Shown here: positions 6,847 to 14,930 of the stretch, piece after piece
Layout of the letters: every line of letters begins with the position of its first letter
Numbering within the stretch: position 1 is the stretch's first letter
From: UMGS1696 sp963643035
GTDB lineage: Bacteria > Bacillota > Clostridia > Oscillospirales > CAG-272
Reading direction: 5' to 3'
Assembly (NCBI GenBank): GCA_963643035.1
Contig: CAVIKO010000041.1
Location: 1 to 16,934 of the forward strand
DNA length: 16,934 nucleotides
The notes under the pieces: model-generated
Databases searched by the model: none
Told to the model about the DNA's origin: nothing
What the model saw: the letters and a program-made list of their open reading frames with translations, nothing else
Made by a program: the position numbers and the translations under genes

Positions 6847-9363
6847 ATGGCACAGGATACAACAATCCATTTGATTGGCAACGCCCATCTCGATCCGGTA
6901 TGGCTCTGGCGATTTCCAGACGGATTGTCTGAAATCAAAGCAACATTCCGTTCGGCTCTCGACAGAATCGCGGAATTTCCCGGCTTTGTCTTTACTTCTG
7001 CATGCATCTCCTATTACAGCTGGGTGGAGGAAAACTGTCCCTCTATGTTTCGCGAAATTCAGACAGCGGTAAAAAATGGACGCTGGCATATCACCGGAGC
7101 CATGTGGGTACAGCCGGACTGCAACATTCCCTCCCCAGAGAGCTTTGCACGTCATTTTCTCTATTCGCAGAAGTTTGTTCGGGAGAAATTCGGCGTGACG
7201 GTAGAAACCGGATATAATGTGGATTCTTTCGGACACAATGGTGCGCTTCCCAAGCTACTGATCGAAGGTGGATTGAAGAATTATCTTTATATGCGTCCGT
7301 CCGAGGGAAACGAGATGCACTACGATTTTCCGGAGGCATCCATCACCCGCACGGATCTGAACGGCTGCACCGTCACGGAAAAACGTCCGGAGCTGACGTT
7401 CCGATGGAGGTGCGGCACGGACGAAGTGCTTGCCTACCGTCTACCAGAGCCGTACTGTTTCCGCTTCAATAACGACGAGCAGCTTGTCCGTTGGGATGCC
7501 TATGCCGAATCCGCACCGATGGATTTCATGGTTTTCTATGGGGTCGGCAACCATGGCGGCGGTCCGACGATCACGAACCTGCGCGAGATTGAGAAGTATC
7601 AGAGAAAAGCGGCGCATCCGTTCGTGTATTCCGATCCTAATACGTTCTTCCGCCATGTCCGTGAGAACGATTACAGCAGACTGCCCATATACGAGGGAGA
7701 TCTCCAGAACCACGCAAGCGGTTGCTACAGTGCCAATAGCGGCGTCAAAACGGCAAACGCCCTTGCGGAGGACAGACTGTCTGAGGCAGAAAAGTGGCAG
7801 GTGATGGTGCACACACTGCTGGGGCAAAACGGTACGCCCGCCGTTGTCGAGGAGCTCTGGAAGGGCGTACTCTTCAATCAGTTCCACGATATTCTCTGCG
7901 GCTGCAGCATTGAGGACGCGTATCACGACGCACAGGCATTCTTTTCTGCGGCGATTGCTGGAGCACTGCGTATGGAAAACCAGGCGTTGCAGGCAATCTC
8001 CTGGAGCATCGATACAGAACATGGTATTACAAAACTCTCAAAGGAGGAAGACTGGTACCTCTGGGAAGCAAACGATCGCGGTACTCCTGTGGTCGTATTC
8101 AATCCGCTTTCCCGTCCGGTTCGTGTACCTGTCAGAATCCGCAAGCCAGACGGATGTGCCGGAATCACCTACGAGGACAAAAACGGTGAGCATCCGGTAC
8201 CATATCAAAAAATCCGCAGCGACGTGACAAACGGTGGCGACAAATACTACTACGTCATAAACGCAGAACTGCCCGCGTTCGGTTATCGCACCTACTGGAT
8301 CTATGGCAGAAAGACATACGAGGTAAAGACAGACAAGGTACTTGCTGTCACGGAGCATACGATCGAAAATGACCGAATCCGTCTGTCCTTTGATCCTGCA
8401 AACGGCAATCTCACGGAGCTGTACGATAAGAAATCCGAAAAAAACTGTATTTTTTCCGGCAAGGTGCAGCTCATCGACGATGGTGCGAACGATACCTGGG
8501 GACACAACGTCTTTGTATTTGACAAACTCCTTGGCACGTTTGACCGTCCGGAATTTTCCATATATGAGGACGGCGGTTGTATGGTCAGCTTAGCGGTAAC
8601 ACAGCACTGTGGCGACAACCGGATCACACAAATTTACACGCTCTATCCCGGCGAGACTGCAGCGCACATTTCCGTCCGCCTCTTCATGAACGACAAGGAG
8701 CGGATCGTCAAGCTGGCGTTCACTCCTGTATTTACGATTGACCGCTTCACCTACGGAAGTGCGGGAGATCGTGTAACCAAGAGGGCAGATGGCCGCGAGG
8801 AACCTATGCAGCGGTACGCGGCGGTCACAGACGGACAAAGTGGATTCGCCTTTTCGGCATATGGTAAATATTCCTGCGCAGCAAATGCGGATACGCTGTC
8901 CTTCATCGCGGTACGTACATGCTATTTCGCGGATCACTATGGGCAGCGGGACGTGCGGATGACGGCACAGGATCTCGGCGTGACGACATTTGACTACACA
9001 CTCTCGCCATTTACTGGGGATTTTGCCGCCATAGATCGGATGTATGAGGAAATGCACACATCCTTTGTACGGATTGTGGAGACGTATCACAAGGGTTCGC
9101 TTCCGCAGTCTAATAGTCTGTTGTCGGTCACAATCGATGGAAAAGCGGCGGACAACATATCTCTCATGGCATGTAAAATGGCGGAGGATGGCGACGGACT
9201 TGTATTCCGGCTCCGGGAAACCGCTGGTCGGGAAACAGACGCAGTCCTGCGCTGGAGGGATCGCACATATCCGGTTCATCTGGCAGCAAGCGGTATCGCA
9301 ACATACAGATTGTATAGCCGCGGCTTTGTGCGCTCGAATTTTCTCGAGGATCTGCCGGAATAA
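6847..9363 (+). CDS. Glycoside hydrolase family 38 alpha-mannosidase
   Basis: An 838-residue retaining alpha-mannosidase, cytoplasmic because there is no signal peptide, likely acting on short mannosides taken up from outside. The catalytic N-terminal domain opens with NAHLDPVWLW, whose H14 and D16 are zinc ligands. The nucleophile is D126 in YNVDSFGHNGALP. Further conserved positions are H236 in GNHGGGP and H347 in FNQFHDIL (zinc ligand). The segment GDLQNHASGCYSANSG (285-299) is the typical pre-helical-bundle motif. The helical middle domain and the beta-sandwich C-terminal half fill the rest, and the length is normal for bacterial GH38. A clear promoter and terminator flank it, so it looks monocistronic. 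No mannose transporter or mannose kinase is adjacent. Exact linkage preference cannot be read. Confidence 0.95.
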   Translation: MAQDTTIHLIGNAHLDPVWLWRFPDGLSEIKATFRSALDRIAEFPGFVFTSACISYYSWVEENCPSMFREIQTAVKNGRWHITGAMWVQPDCNIPSPESFARHFLYSQKFVREKFGVTVETGYNVDSFGHNGALPKLLIEGGLKNYLYMRPSEGNEMHYDFPEASITRTDLNGCTVTEKRPELTFRWRCGTDEVLAYRLPEPYCFRFNNDEQLVRWDAYAESAPMDFMVFYGVGNHGGGPTITNLREIEKYQRKAAHPFVYSDPNTFFRHVRENDYSRLPIYEGDLQNHASGCYSANSGVKTANALAEDRLSEAEKWQVMVHTLLGQNGTPAVVEELWKGVLFNQFHDILCGCSIEDAYHDAQAFFSAAIAGALRMENQALQAISWSIDTEHGITKLSKEEDWYLWEANDRGTPVVVFNPLSRPVRVPVRIRKPDGCAGITYEDKNGEHPVPYQKIRSDVTNGGDKYYYVINAELPAFGYRTYWIYGRKTYEVKTDKVLAVTEHTIENDRIRLSFDPANGNLTELYDKKSEKNCIFSGKVQLIDDGANDTWGHNVFVFDKLLGTFDRPEFSIYEDGGCMVSLAVTQHCGDNRITQIYTLYPGETAAHISVRLFMNDKERIVKLAFTPVFTIDRFTYGSAGDRVTKRADGREEPMQRYAAVTDGQSGFAFSAYGKYSCAANADTLSFIAVRTCYFADHYGQRDVRMTAQDLGVTTFDYTLSPFTGDFAAIDRMYEEMHTSFVRIVETYHKGSLPQSNSLLSVTIDGKAADNISLMACKMAEDGDGLVFRLRETAGRETDAVLRWRDRTYPVHLAASGIATYRLYSRGFVRSNFLEDLPE

Positions 9364-9378
9364 TAGAGGCACGAAATG

Positions 9379-9443
9379 GAATACACAAGGCGCGGGTCTC
9401 TCACTAAAAAGGGGACTCCGCGTCTTGTGTATTCTGAATTTTT
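9379..9443 (+). terminator. Intrinsic terminator after the alpha-mannosidase
   Basis: Bases 9379-9395 and 9418-9434 form a 17-pair stem (one G·U), continued inward by GTCTC with GGGAC-type pairing. A run of five T follows at 9439-9443. It begins 16 bases after the stop codon. The stem is a mirror structure, but on the minus strand it lacks a trailing T run, so termination of the plus strand is its probable main role. Confidence 0.75.
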
Positions 9444-9445
9444 GC

Positions 9446-9466
9446 ATAAAAGAAAGCTACAGGTTC
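9446..9466 (-). terminator. Possible tRNA terminator: trailer strand plus U-rich tract
   Basis: After the tRNA 3' end the minus strand reads GAACCTGTAGC (9466-9456) and then TTTCTTTTAT (9455-9446). The first element has no nearby partner downstream; its perfect complement lies in the tRNA 5' leader at 9549-9559. This suggests a terminator whose hairpin loop is the whole tRNA. The T tract is interrupted by one C. Confidence 0.45.
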
Positions 9467-9563
9467 CAAGCTAGTAGCCGGACTCGAACCGGCGACCTGT
9501 TGATTACGAATCAACTGCTCTACCAACTGAGCCATACTAGCATCTCCAGAACCTGTAGCTTTC
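9452..9563 (-). repeat. Perfect 15-base inverted repeat enclosing tRNA-Thr
   Basis: GAAAGCTACAGGTTC at 9452-9466 is the exact reverse complement of 9549-9563. The copies lie 2 bases beyond the tRNA 3' end and 7 bases before its 5' end. In the precursor the outer 11 pairs, plus up to three G·U pairs inward, would join leader to trailer as an extension of the acceptor stem. Confidence 0.85.
9469..9541 (-). tRNA. tRNA-Thr, anticodon CGT
   Basis: A 73-base tRNA on the minus strand, decoding ACG. The acceptor stem is perfect (GCTAGTA with TACTAGC). The D arm is GCTC/GAGC around AGTTGGTA. The anticodon stem is GTTGA/TCAAC with the loop TTCGTAA, so the anticodon is CGT. The variable loop is AGGTC, and the T arm is GCCGG/CCGGC with the loop TTCGAGT. 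The discriminator base is T and CCA is not encoded. As an ANN-decoding tRNA it would be a substrate of the t6A pathway that includes the TsaD encoded in this window. Confidence 0.97.
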
Positions 9564-9565
9564 AT

Positions 9566-9594
9566 AGTATACTACATTCTCTCGAATTTGTCAA
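9566..9594 (-). promoter_or_regulatory. Strong promoter of tRNA-Thr
   Basis: On the minus strand a perfect TTGACA (9594-9589) and TATACT (9571-9566) are 17 bases apart. The predicted first transcribed base is G at about 9559, which is where the transcribed part of the leader-trailer helix begins. The leader is then about 18 bases. No intrinsic terminator is seen between the livF stop at 9640 and this promoter, so liv read-through is possible. Confidence 0.88.
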
Positions 9595-9639
9595 GAGGTT
9601 TTTTCAATTTTTTCGCAATTCTTCTTTGTACGTTATACG

Positions 9640-10350
9640 TCAGCCGCCGAGATACGCTTTACGAATGTCATCGCTGTGGATAAGCTCGTTGCCGGTGCCG
9701 GTCAGAGTGATTTCACCCGTTTCCAGAACATATGCGCGATCCGCTACGGAAAGTGCCATCTGCGCGTTCTGTTCCACAAGCAATATTGTCGTGCCGGTAC
9801 GGTGGAGAGAACGGATGATGTCGAAAATCTGTTCCACAAGGATCGGCGCCAATCCCATCGACGGTTCATCGAGCATGAGCAACTTCGGGTGGCTCATCAG
9901 CGCTCGTCCCATTGCCAGCATCTGCTGCTCTCCGCCGGACAGCGTTCCCGCGATTTGCCGTCTTCTCTCTTTGAGCCGCGGGAAAAGCGCGAATACCTTT
10001 TCAAGATCCGCAGCGATCCCGTCTTTCGGCTGTGTGAACGCGCCCATCTCCAAATTTTCCTCGACGGTCATCTGTTGAAAAATTCGTCTTCCCTCCGGCA
10101 CGTGTGCCAGCCCCATCGGAATGAGCTTGTGCGGCGGGATCTGTGTGATGTCCGTGCCATCAAAGGTGATCGTACCAGATTTCGGACGCAATAACCCCGA
10201 TACCGTTTTGAGGATTGTGGATTTACCCGCGCCGTTCGCGCCGATCAATGTGACGATCTCTCCCTCGTTTACGGCGAAGGTGACGCCGCGGATGGCATGG
10301 ATTGCACCGTAGTACACATGGATATCCTCTACCCGAAGAAATTCGCTCAT
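9640..10350 (-). CDS. livF: Branched-chain amino-acid ABC transporter ATPase LivF
   Basis: A 236-residue ABC ATPase, one of the two ATP-hydrolysing subunits of the high-affinity leucine/isoleucine/valine importer. Walker A is GANGAGKST near residues 37-45, the signature is LSGGEQQML, and Walker B is LLMLDEPSMGLAP, which is very characteristic of LivF. The N-terminus places VYYGAIHAIRGV before the A-loop region as in the family. The length is standard. Its ATG overlaps the livG stop by four bases (ATGA), so both ATPases are made in equal amounts. It is the last gene of the liv operon. Confidence 0.96.
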   Translation of the reverse strand: MSEFLRVEDIHVYYGAIHAIRGVTFAVNEGEIVTLIGANGAGKSTILKTVSGLLRPKSGTITFDGTDITQIPPHKLIPMGLAHVPEGRRIFQQMTVEENLEMGAFTQPKDGIAADLEKVFALFPRLKERRRQIAGTLSGGEQQMLAMGRALMSHPKLLMLDEPSMGLAPILVEQIFDIIRSLHRTGTTILLVEQNAQMALSVADRAYVLETGEITLTGTGNELIHSDDIRKAYLGG

Positions 10351-11183
10351 GCTTCCGCCTCCTTCTTTTTGCCGAGATACGCTTCAACCACGACCGGATT
10401 CGACTGAATTGCCTGCGGTGTGCCTTTCGCGATGATTTTGCCGTAATTGAGGACAACAATGCCCTCACAAATGCCCATAACAAGATTCATATCGTGTTCA
10501 ATGAGCAGCACGGCAATCTGGAATGTATCGCGGATCTTGCGGATATTCTCCATCAGCTCCGCTGTTTCCGAAGGATTCATACCAGCTGCCGGTTCATCGA
10601 GCAGCAGAAGACACGGATCTGTAGCAAGCGCACGAACGATTTCCAACCGTCTCTGCGCACCGTATGGCAGAGAACCAGCCTGATGGTCGGCAAGATCCTG
10701 CATATCGAATATGGACAATAAATCCATTGCTGTTTCGTGCGCTTTCTTTTCTTCGCGCCAGTATGGCGGGAGACGGAAGAGATCGGAGAACAGCCCCGTT
10801 TTCATCCGGTTGTGAAGTCCGATCTTCACGTTATCCTCAACGGTCTGGGTGGCAAAGAGCCGGATATTCTGGAACGTTCTGGCAATTCCGGCGCGGTTGA
10901 TCCCAGCTGTATCCATCCCCGTCGTGTCCTTGCCATTTAAAAGGATCGTGCCGCGCGTGGGCTGATACACCTTTGTCAGCAGATTGAATACCGTCGTTTT
11001 TCCGGCACCATTCGGTCCTATGAGTCCAGCGATTTCCGTTTTACCGATGGTCATCTCAAACTCATCCACAGCGGTCAGGCCGCCAAAATCAATACCGAGA
11101 TGATGCGTCTCCAACACCGGGTTTTTACCAATGTCTCGCTCCGGAATCATACCCTTGCTGGGCAGTGGCACCATATTGCTCAT
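10347..11183 (-). CDS. livG: Branched-chain amino-acid ABC transporter ATPase LivG
   Basis: A 278-residue ABC ATPase and heterodimer partner of LivF. Walker A is GPNGAGKTT. The region NRAGIARTFQNIRLF after it is typical of LivG. The signature is the LivG variant LPYGAQRRLEI instead of LSGGQ, and Walker B is LLLLDEPAAGMNP. The characteristic C-terminal tail with NPVVVEAYLG is present. The N-terminus has about 20 extra residues before the ABC fold (family usually about 255), and a later in-frame start is possible. The ATG overlaps the livM stop by four bases. Confidence 0.95.
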   Translation of the reverse strand: MSNMVPLPSKGMIPERDIGKNPVLETHHLGIDFGGLTAVDEFEMTIGKTEIAGLIGPNGAGKTTVFNLLTKVYQPTRGTILLNGKDTTGMDTAGINRAGIARTFQNIRLFATQTVEDNVKIGLHNRMKTGLFSDLFRLPPYWREEKKAHETAMDLLSIFDMQDLADHQAGSLPYGAQRRLEIVRALATDPCLLLLDEPAAGMNPSETAELMENIRKIRDTFQIAVLLIEHDMNLVMGICEGIVVLNYGKIIAKGTPQAIQSNPVVVEAYLGKKKEAEA

Positions 11184-12271
11184 ACCGCACTGCCTCCCTT
11201 CTCTGTTTCCGTTTTTCCTTTTCTGCTTTGCCGTTTTAACATGAGACGATCACGCCGCTGCCGTACACGGTCGCTGTTGGTCAAAAGCATTACAGCGATG
11301 AGGACGATAGCGTAGATGAGCATCCGTAAATCTGCCAAACCGCGCAGCATCTCCGGCAGTATATAGAGGATCACGGTCGAAATAATGGACCCGCGGATAT
11401 TTCCCATACCACCCAGCACGACGAACACCAGCACTAGGATGGATGTATTGAAATCAAATTTGCTGGCAATTAGAGACGTGTAGTTCATTGCGAACAGAAC
11501 TCCTGCCATTCCTGCAAGCATCGCTGAGGTGATAAACGCTGTCATTTTGTAGCGGGTGATCGGAATGCCGACCGATTCCGCTGCAATTCGGTTGTCGCGC
11601 ACCGCCATAATCGCCCGCCCGGTACGACTACGCTTCATATTCAGCACGATGACCAGCGCAAACAGGGTCAGGAGAAAACCGGCGGTGAAGGTCGCCATTT
11701 TATGTACACCTACCGCGCCGACCGGACCGTTCAAGAGAATGCGTCCGCCCGTTTCCATACCGAGGGACATACTGTCTTCCATACCGATGTGCAGTCCGTT
11801 GCTGTCCAGTCCGATATACAAACAGTTAATAATATTTTTGATGATCTCCCCAAACGCCAATGTGACGATAGCAAGATAGTCTCCGCGCAGTCGAAGTACT
11901 GGAATACCGATTACAAGTCCGGCAAGTCCGGCAATAATCCCACCGATGAGGATCGCGAAGAACAGGCGCAGCGATTCATTAGGGACAGAAGATTCCATCA
12001 TTGCGGCGGCAACCACACCGGAAAACGCACCGACACTCATAAATCCCGCATGACCAAGACTGAGTTCCCCGAGTATACCAACAGTCAGGTTCAAAGAAAT
12101 TGCCATGACGACATAGGCACAAATCGGCACAAGAAGTCCGGAAAGCGAGCTGGAAAGCAGTCCTGCCAGCTTCATCGGCTGCAGCACCGCAAACGCGACG
12201 ATCACAATGGCATAGGTGATAAGGTCGTTTCTGGTCTGTGGAGAGAGTGTTTTCTGTTTTGTTTTATCCAT
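11180..12271 (-). CDS. livM: Branched-chain amino-acid ABC transporter permease LivM
   Basis: A 363-residue membrane permease. It has many hydrophobic segments and the LivM hallmark LNLTVGILGELSLGHAGFMSVGAF near the N-terminal third, followed by GLVIGIPVLRLRGDYLAIVTLAFGEI. The C-terminal part carries VLGGMGNIRGSIIS, the permease loop that contacts the ATPase. The C-terminal tail is strongly basic. I chose the ATG at 12271 because GGAGGA lies seven bases upstream; a TTG at 12286 also opens the frame but sits inside the ribosome-site region. It begins 15 bases after the livH stop. Confidence 0.94.
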   Translation of the reverse strand: MDKTKQKTLSPQTRNDLITYAIVIVAFAVLQPMKLAGLLSSSLSGLLVPICAYVVMAISLNLTVGILGELSLGHAGFMSVGAFSGVVAAAMMESSVPNESLRLFFAILIGGIIAGLAGLVIGIPVLRLRGDYLAIVTLAFGEIIKNIINCLYIGLDSNGLHIGMEDSMSLGMETGGRILLNGPVGAVGVHKMATFTAGFLLTLFALVIVLNMKRSRTGRAIMAVRDNRIAAESVGIPITRYKMTAFITSAMLAGMAGVLFAMNYTSLIASKFDFNTSILVLVFVVLGGMGNIRGSIISTVILYILPEMLRGLADLRMLIYAIVLIAVMLLTNSDRVRQRRDRLMLKRQSRKGKTETEKGGSAV

Positions 12272-12286
12272 TTCATTCTCCTCCAA

Positions 12287-13168
12287 TCAAACCTTTTCTC
12301 TGATCTTCTTACCGAGCAGCCCCGTCGGCTTAAGAAGCAGTACGATGATAAGTACACTGAACACAATGGCGTTGGCAAGCTCCGTAGATATATACGCACT
12401 GGAAAAAATCTCAATAATGCCGAGCAGGATACCGCCGATCATGGCGCCCGGAATGGAACCGATCCCACCGAATACAGCCGCTGTGAACGCTTTGATACCG
12501 GGCATGGATCCCGTTGTTGGGAGCAGTACCGGATAGGCAGAGCAAAGAAGCACGCCGGCAATGGCGGCAAGCGCGCTGCCGATGGCAAATGTCACAGAAA
12601 TGGTGGTATTGACGTTAATCCCCATCAATTGCGCTGCGCCTTTATCCTCCGACACAGCGCGCATCGCCTTTCCCATCTTGCTGTAGCTGGTAAACAGTGT
12701 CAGGGCGATCATAATCACAATACACGCCACAATGGTAACGATCGCCTCCGAGGTGATGACCAGCGAACCGTCAAAGAGCTTGACGGACGGGAATGTCACA
12801 ACAGAGGTAAAGGATTTGGTTGCGCTTCCCCAAATGAGAAGCGCGCAGTTTTGCAAAAAATAGCTTACGCCGATGGCGGTGATGAGAACGGCAAGCGATG
12901 GTGCATTTCGAAGCGGCTTGTACGCCAACCGTTCGATCGTGATTCCGAGAATGGTGCAGACGACCACCGCTGCGATCACAGATAAAAAGGGCGGCAGACC
13001 CAAATTGGTCGTCACACAGAATGAGATATAGGCGCCGATCATGATTACGTCGCCATGTGCAAAGTTCAGCATCTTTGCAATGCCGTAGACCATCGTATAG
13101 CCAAGCGCGATGATGGCATAGACGCTACCCAGACTGATGCCGTTGATGAAGTTTCCGAGAAAGCCCAC
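12287..13168 (-). CDS. livH: Branched-chain amino-acid ABC transporter permease LivH
   Basis: A 293-residue membrane permease pairing with LivM to form the channel. The N-terminus FINGISLGSVYAIIALGYTMVYGIAKMLNFAHGDVIMIGAY is diagnostic of LivH. The segment FGGIGSIPGAMIGGILLG near the C-terminal third is the ATPase-contact loop, and the end LLLKPTGLLGKKIREKV is typical. The start is a GTG at 13168, with AAGGAGG at 13175-13181 six bases upstream; an upstream ATG at 13201 has no ribosome site and would add 11 residues unlike the family. It follows livK after a 187-base gap containing a large hairpin. Confidence 0.95.
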   Translation of the reverse strand: MGFLGNFINGISLGSVYAIIALGYTMVYGIAKMLNFAHGDVIMIGAYISFCVTTNLGLPPFLSVIAAVVVCTILGITIERLAYKPLRNAPSLAVLITAIGVSYFLQNCALLIWGSATKSFTSVVTFPSVKLFDGSLVITSEAIVTIVACIVIMIALTLFTSYSKMGKAMRAVSEDKGAAQLMGINVNTTISVTFAIGSALAAIAGVLLCSAYPVLLPTTGSMPGIKAFTAAVFGGIGSIPGAMIGGILLGIIEIFSSAYISTELANAIVFSVLIIVLLLKPTGLLGKKIREKV

Positions 13169-13355
13169 GTTATTCCTCCTTATTTTTTCTAAAATATGCA
13201 CTGAATAGATCGAATTTTTGCGTTATACGCCTTGGATTTATATTTTATGACGCAAAACCAACCATAAAATCAGCGGCTTCCTAACAGATCGCGGGGACGA
13301 ACTTTTCTGCAAGCTCTTCCCCGCAATCGTTTTTCTTATCGTATTCGGTTTTCGA
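13169..13355 (-). other. livK-livH intergenic region
   Basis: These 187 bases contain the long hairpin at 13287-13328, a weaker 8-pair inverted repeat TTTTGCGT/ACGCAAAA spanning roughly 13218-13259 with a loop of more than 20 bases, and the livH ribosome site. I found no convincing second promoter for livH. The arrangement fits partial termination or 3'-end stabilisation after livK, so that the binding protein is made in excess over the membrane parts. Confidence 0.55.
13287..13328 (-). repeat. Long hairpin between livK and livH
   Basis: Bases 13287-13297 pair with 13318-13328 (11 pairs, one G·U). An inner stem of six, GAGCTT with AAGTTC on the minus strand (one G·U), is separated by single unpaired bases. 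On the minus strand no T run follows, so it is not a complete terminator in the liv direction. On the plus strand a run of five T follows. Confidence 0.7.
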
Positions 13356-14552
13356 TTACATACCGACGTACACGCCGCCCTCGATAACCATGCCCTTTGG
13401 AGCTTTGGAAACTTCACCGGTGGTCGACCAGCTCATACCCTCTCCCGTCAGACCGTCGATAGTAAAACTCGGATCGGTGAATGTGGCAATCAGCTTATCG
13501 CAGATGGTCTTTGCATCCATATCGGCTGTCACACCTGTCTTCTGGCACGCTTCGTAGATGGCGTATACACAGTCATAGGCGTCCGCCGCGAACTGCGTCG
13601 GAGTCTCACCGTACTTTTCTTTGTATGCCGCAACAAACTTCTGTGTTCTCTCATCGGTGGCATCCGCTACAAACGGGGTCAGGAGCATAACGCCCTCCGC
13701 GAGAGAAGTGTCAAAACCCTTCAGCGTCAGAATACCATCCATACCGTCCACGCCGAAATACTTTGGGGTATATCCCATGGAATCTGCCTGCTTGAAGATC
13801 AGGGATGCGGGCGTATAATATATGGGGAGGAAGATGAGATCCGCGTCGTTTGCCTTAGCATCGCTAAGCTGTACGGTAAAGTCAGTCGCAGTATCGTTCG
13901 TGAAACTTGTGGTGCTGACAATATTCATGCCAAGCTCCGCAGCCTTTGCGGTGAACTTTTCATAGATGCCCTTAGAGTAGACATCGGAGCTGTTGTAAAT
14001 CACGGCAATCTTTTCACCGAGGTTTTGTTCGTTGATATATTCCGCAGCGGCAGTTCCCTGGTTCGGGTCGGTGAAGCACATCTGGAATACATTGTCACGC
14101 CGTGCGATGGTCACGCTACCGGATGCGTCCGGGAAGCCGCCCAAAACGTCGGTAGAAGACGCGGAAGGAGTCAATTCAAAGATGTGATCAGCATTCGCTT
14201 CACTTGAAACTGCAATACACGGTGTGGTCGTCACGGTGCCAACCAACACCTGCATTCCCCAGTCCTTCAGCGTGTTGTACGCGTTCACTGACTTTTCCGC
14301 GTCATGCACGTCGTCCTGGAAGTTGAGAGAGAACTGAAGACCGCCGAGCGCGTTTATTTCCTCAACCGCGATCTCCGCGCCGTTCTTGGCAGCGACACCA
14401 TAGATTGCTGCATCGCCCGTGGTCGGTCCGATACCCCCGATGCCGATAGTGCCTTCCGGCTTCTTTGAGGAGGAGCAGCCAGTGAAGGAAAGCGAGAGAG
14501 ATGCTACCATCAAACCCGCGAGTACCATCGATACGATTTTCTTCATTTTCAT
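13356..14552 (-). CDS. livK: Branched-chain amino-acid ABC transporter substrate-binding lipoprotein LivK
   Basis: A 398-residue extracytoplasmic binding protein of the type-1 periplasmic fold (Peripla_BP_6 family), which captures leucine, isoleucine or valine, or a related amino acid, and delivers it to LivHM. The N-terminus is a signal peptide ending in the lipobox FTGC, with C26 as the lipidated residue, followed by SSSKK. The mature part begins TIGIGGIGPTTGDAAIYG, matching the ligand-binding loop of this family. The regions ELTPSASS and FQMCFTDPNQGTAAAEYI are also typical. I chose the ATG at 14552 because GAAGG lies about nine bases upstream; a TTG at 14558 is in frame but less likely. 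It is the first and promoter-proximal gene of the operon. Confidence 0.95.
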   Translation of the reverse strand: MKMKKIVSMVLAGLMVASLSLSFTGCSSSKKPEGTIGIGGIGPTTGDAAIYGVAAKNGAEIAVEEINALGGLQFSLNFQDDVHDAEKSVNAYNTLKDWGMQVLVGTVTTTPCIAVSSEANADHIFELTPSASSTDVLGGFPDASGSVTIARRDNVFQMCFTDPNQGTAAAEYINEQNLGEKIAVIYNSSDVYSKGIYEKFTAKAAELGMNIVSTTSFTNDTATDFTVQLSDAKANDADLIFLPIYYTPASLIFKQADSMGYTPKYFGVDGMDGILTLKGFDTSLAEGVMLLTPFVADATDERTQKFVAAYKEKYGETPTQFAADAYDCVYAIYEACQKTGVTADMDAKTICDKLIATFTDPSFTIDGLTGEGMSWSTTGEVSKAPKGMVIEGGVYVGM

Positions 14553-14643
14553 ATACAAATACCTTCTTTTCTTGGAGATTCAGACGCGCTGGATCAATCT
14601 GCTTTTCCGCCCGTCAGCACTTCTTTGCTCCCTATATGTTATA

Positions 14644-14672
14644 ACTATATACACTTTCCCCGCATAAGTCAA
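14644..14672 (-). promoter_or_regulatory. Sigma-A promoter of the liv operon
   Basis: On the minus strand TTGACT (14672-14667) and TATAGT (14649-14644) lie 17 bases apart. The predicted start near 14637 gives a leader of about 85 bases before livK. I found no T-box motif or recognised riboswitch in that leader. Confidence 0.78.
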
Positions 14673-14930
14673 GATAGTCTTTCTTATGTGGTCATTATCT
14701 TTTTTTATGTTTATTGTACTTTTATCCATTTTCAGATACAGCAATATGTCTGTTTAGTGAATTTTAACAGTATCGCAATGCTGTTTCCTTTTTTGAAAAT
14801 TCGTAAAATATGTTTTTTTGCATTCGATTTTTCATCGACGCAAGAGACGGAAAGGGTGACACGCGTAGCAACAGCAAACAACTGGAGAATGAATTCAGCC
14901 GTATTGCACAGGAAAAAACGAAATTTGCTC
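14673..14930. other. AT-rich spacer between divergent livK and CNNM transcription units
   Basis: No coding region is supported here. The sequence is AT-rich with several T runs on the plus strand. The only structured element is the hairpin at 14766-14785. The 3' part (14830-14930) is more balanced in composition and contains a plus-strand open frame that runs on into the CNNM leader, but it has no usable start signal upstream of the promoter. Confidence 0.6.
14766..14795 (+). terminator. Terminator-like hairpin with no known upstream gene
   Basis: AACAGTAT (14766-14773) pairs with ATGCTGTT (14778-14785; one G·U) around the four-base loop CGCA, followed by TCC and six T. The form is that of an intrinsic terminator on the plus strand, yet nothing recognised is transcribed towards it. 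It may end a short RNA or block antisense transcription coming from livK. Confidence 0.4.

Noticed and set aside
9768..9841. Direct repeat TCTGTTCCACAAG inside livF
   Set aside because: Both copies encode LVEQ in conserved parts of the ATPase, so protein coding explains them.
9044..10078. A 344-codon plus-strand open frame crossing the mannosidase end, the tRNA and livF
   Set aside because: It crosses a tRNA gene and two terminator-like structures, which excludes a real coding role. Its product contains the translated antisense tRNA.
11702..12985. A 427-codon open frame on the plus strand
   Set aside because: It lies wholly opposite livM and livH, has no ribosome site, and its product is rich in R, H, D and N with no recognisable domain. 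It is an antisense shadow of the permease genes.
14553..14637. Possible T-box or amino-acid riboswitch in the livK leader
   Set aside because: The leader is only about 85 bases and has no T-box sequence, specifier stem or terminator. Small complementary pieces (GACG/CGTC) are too short to count.
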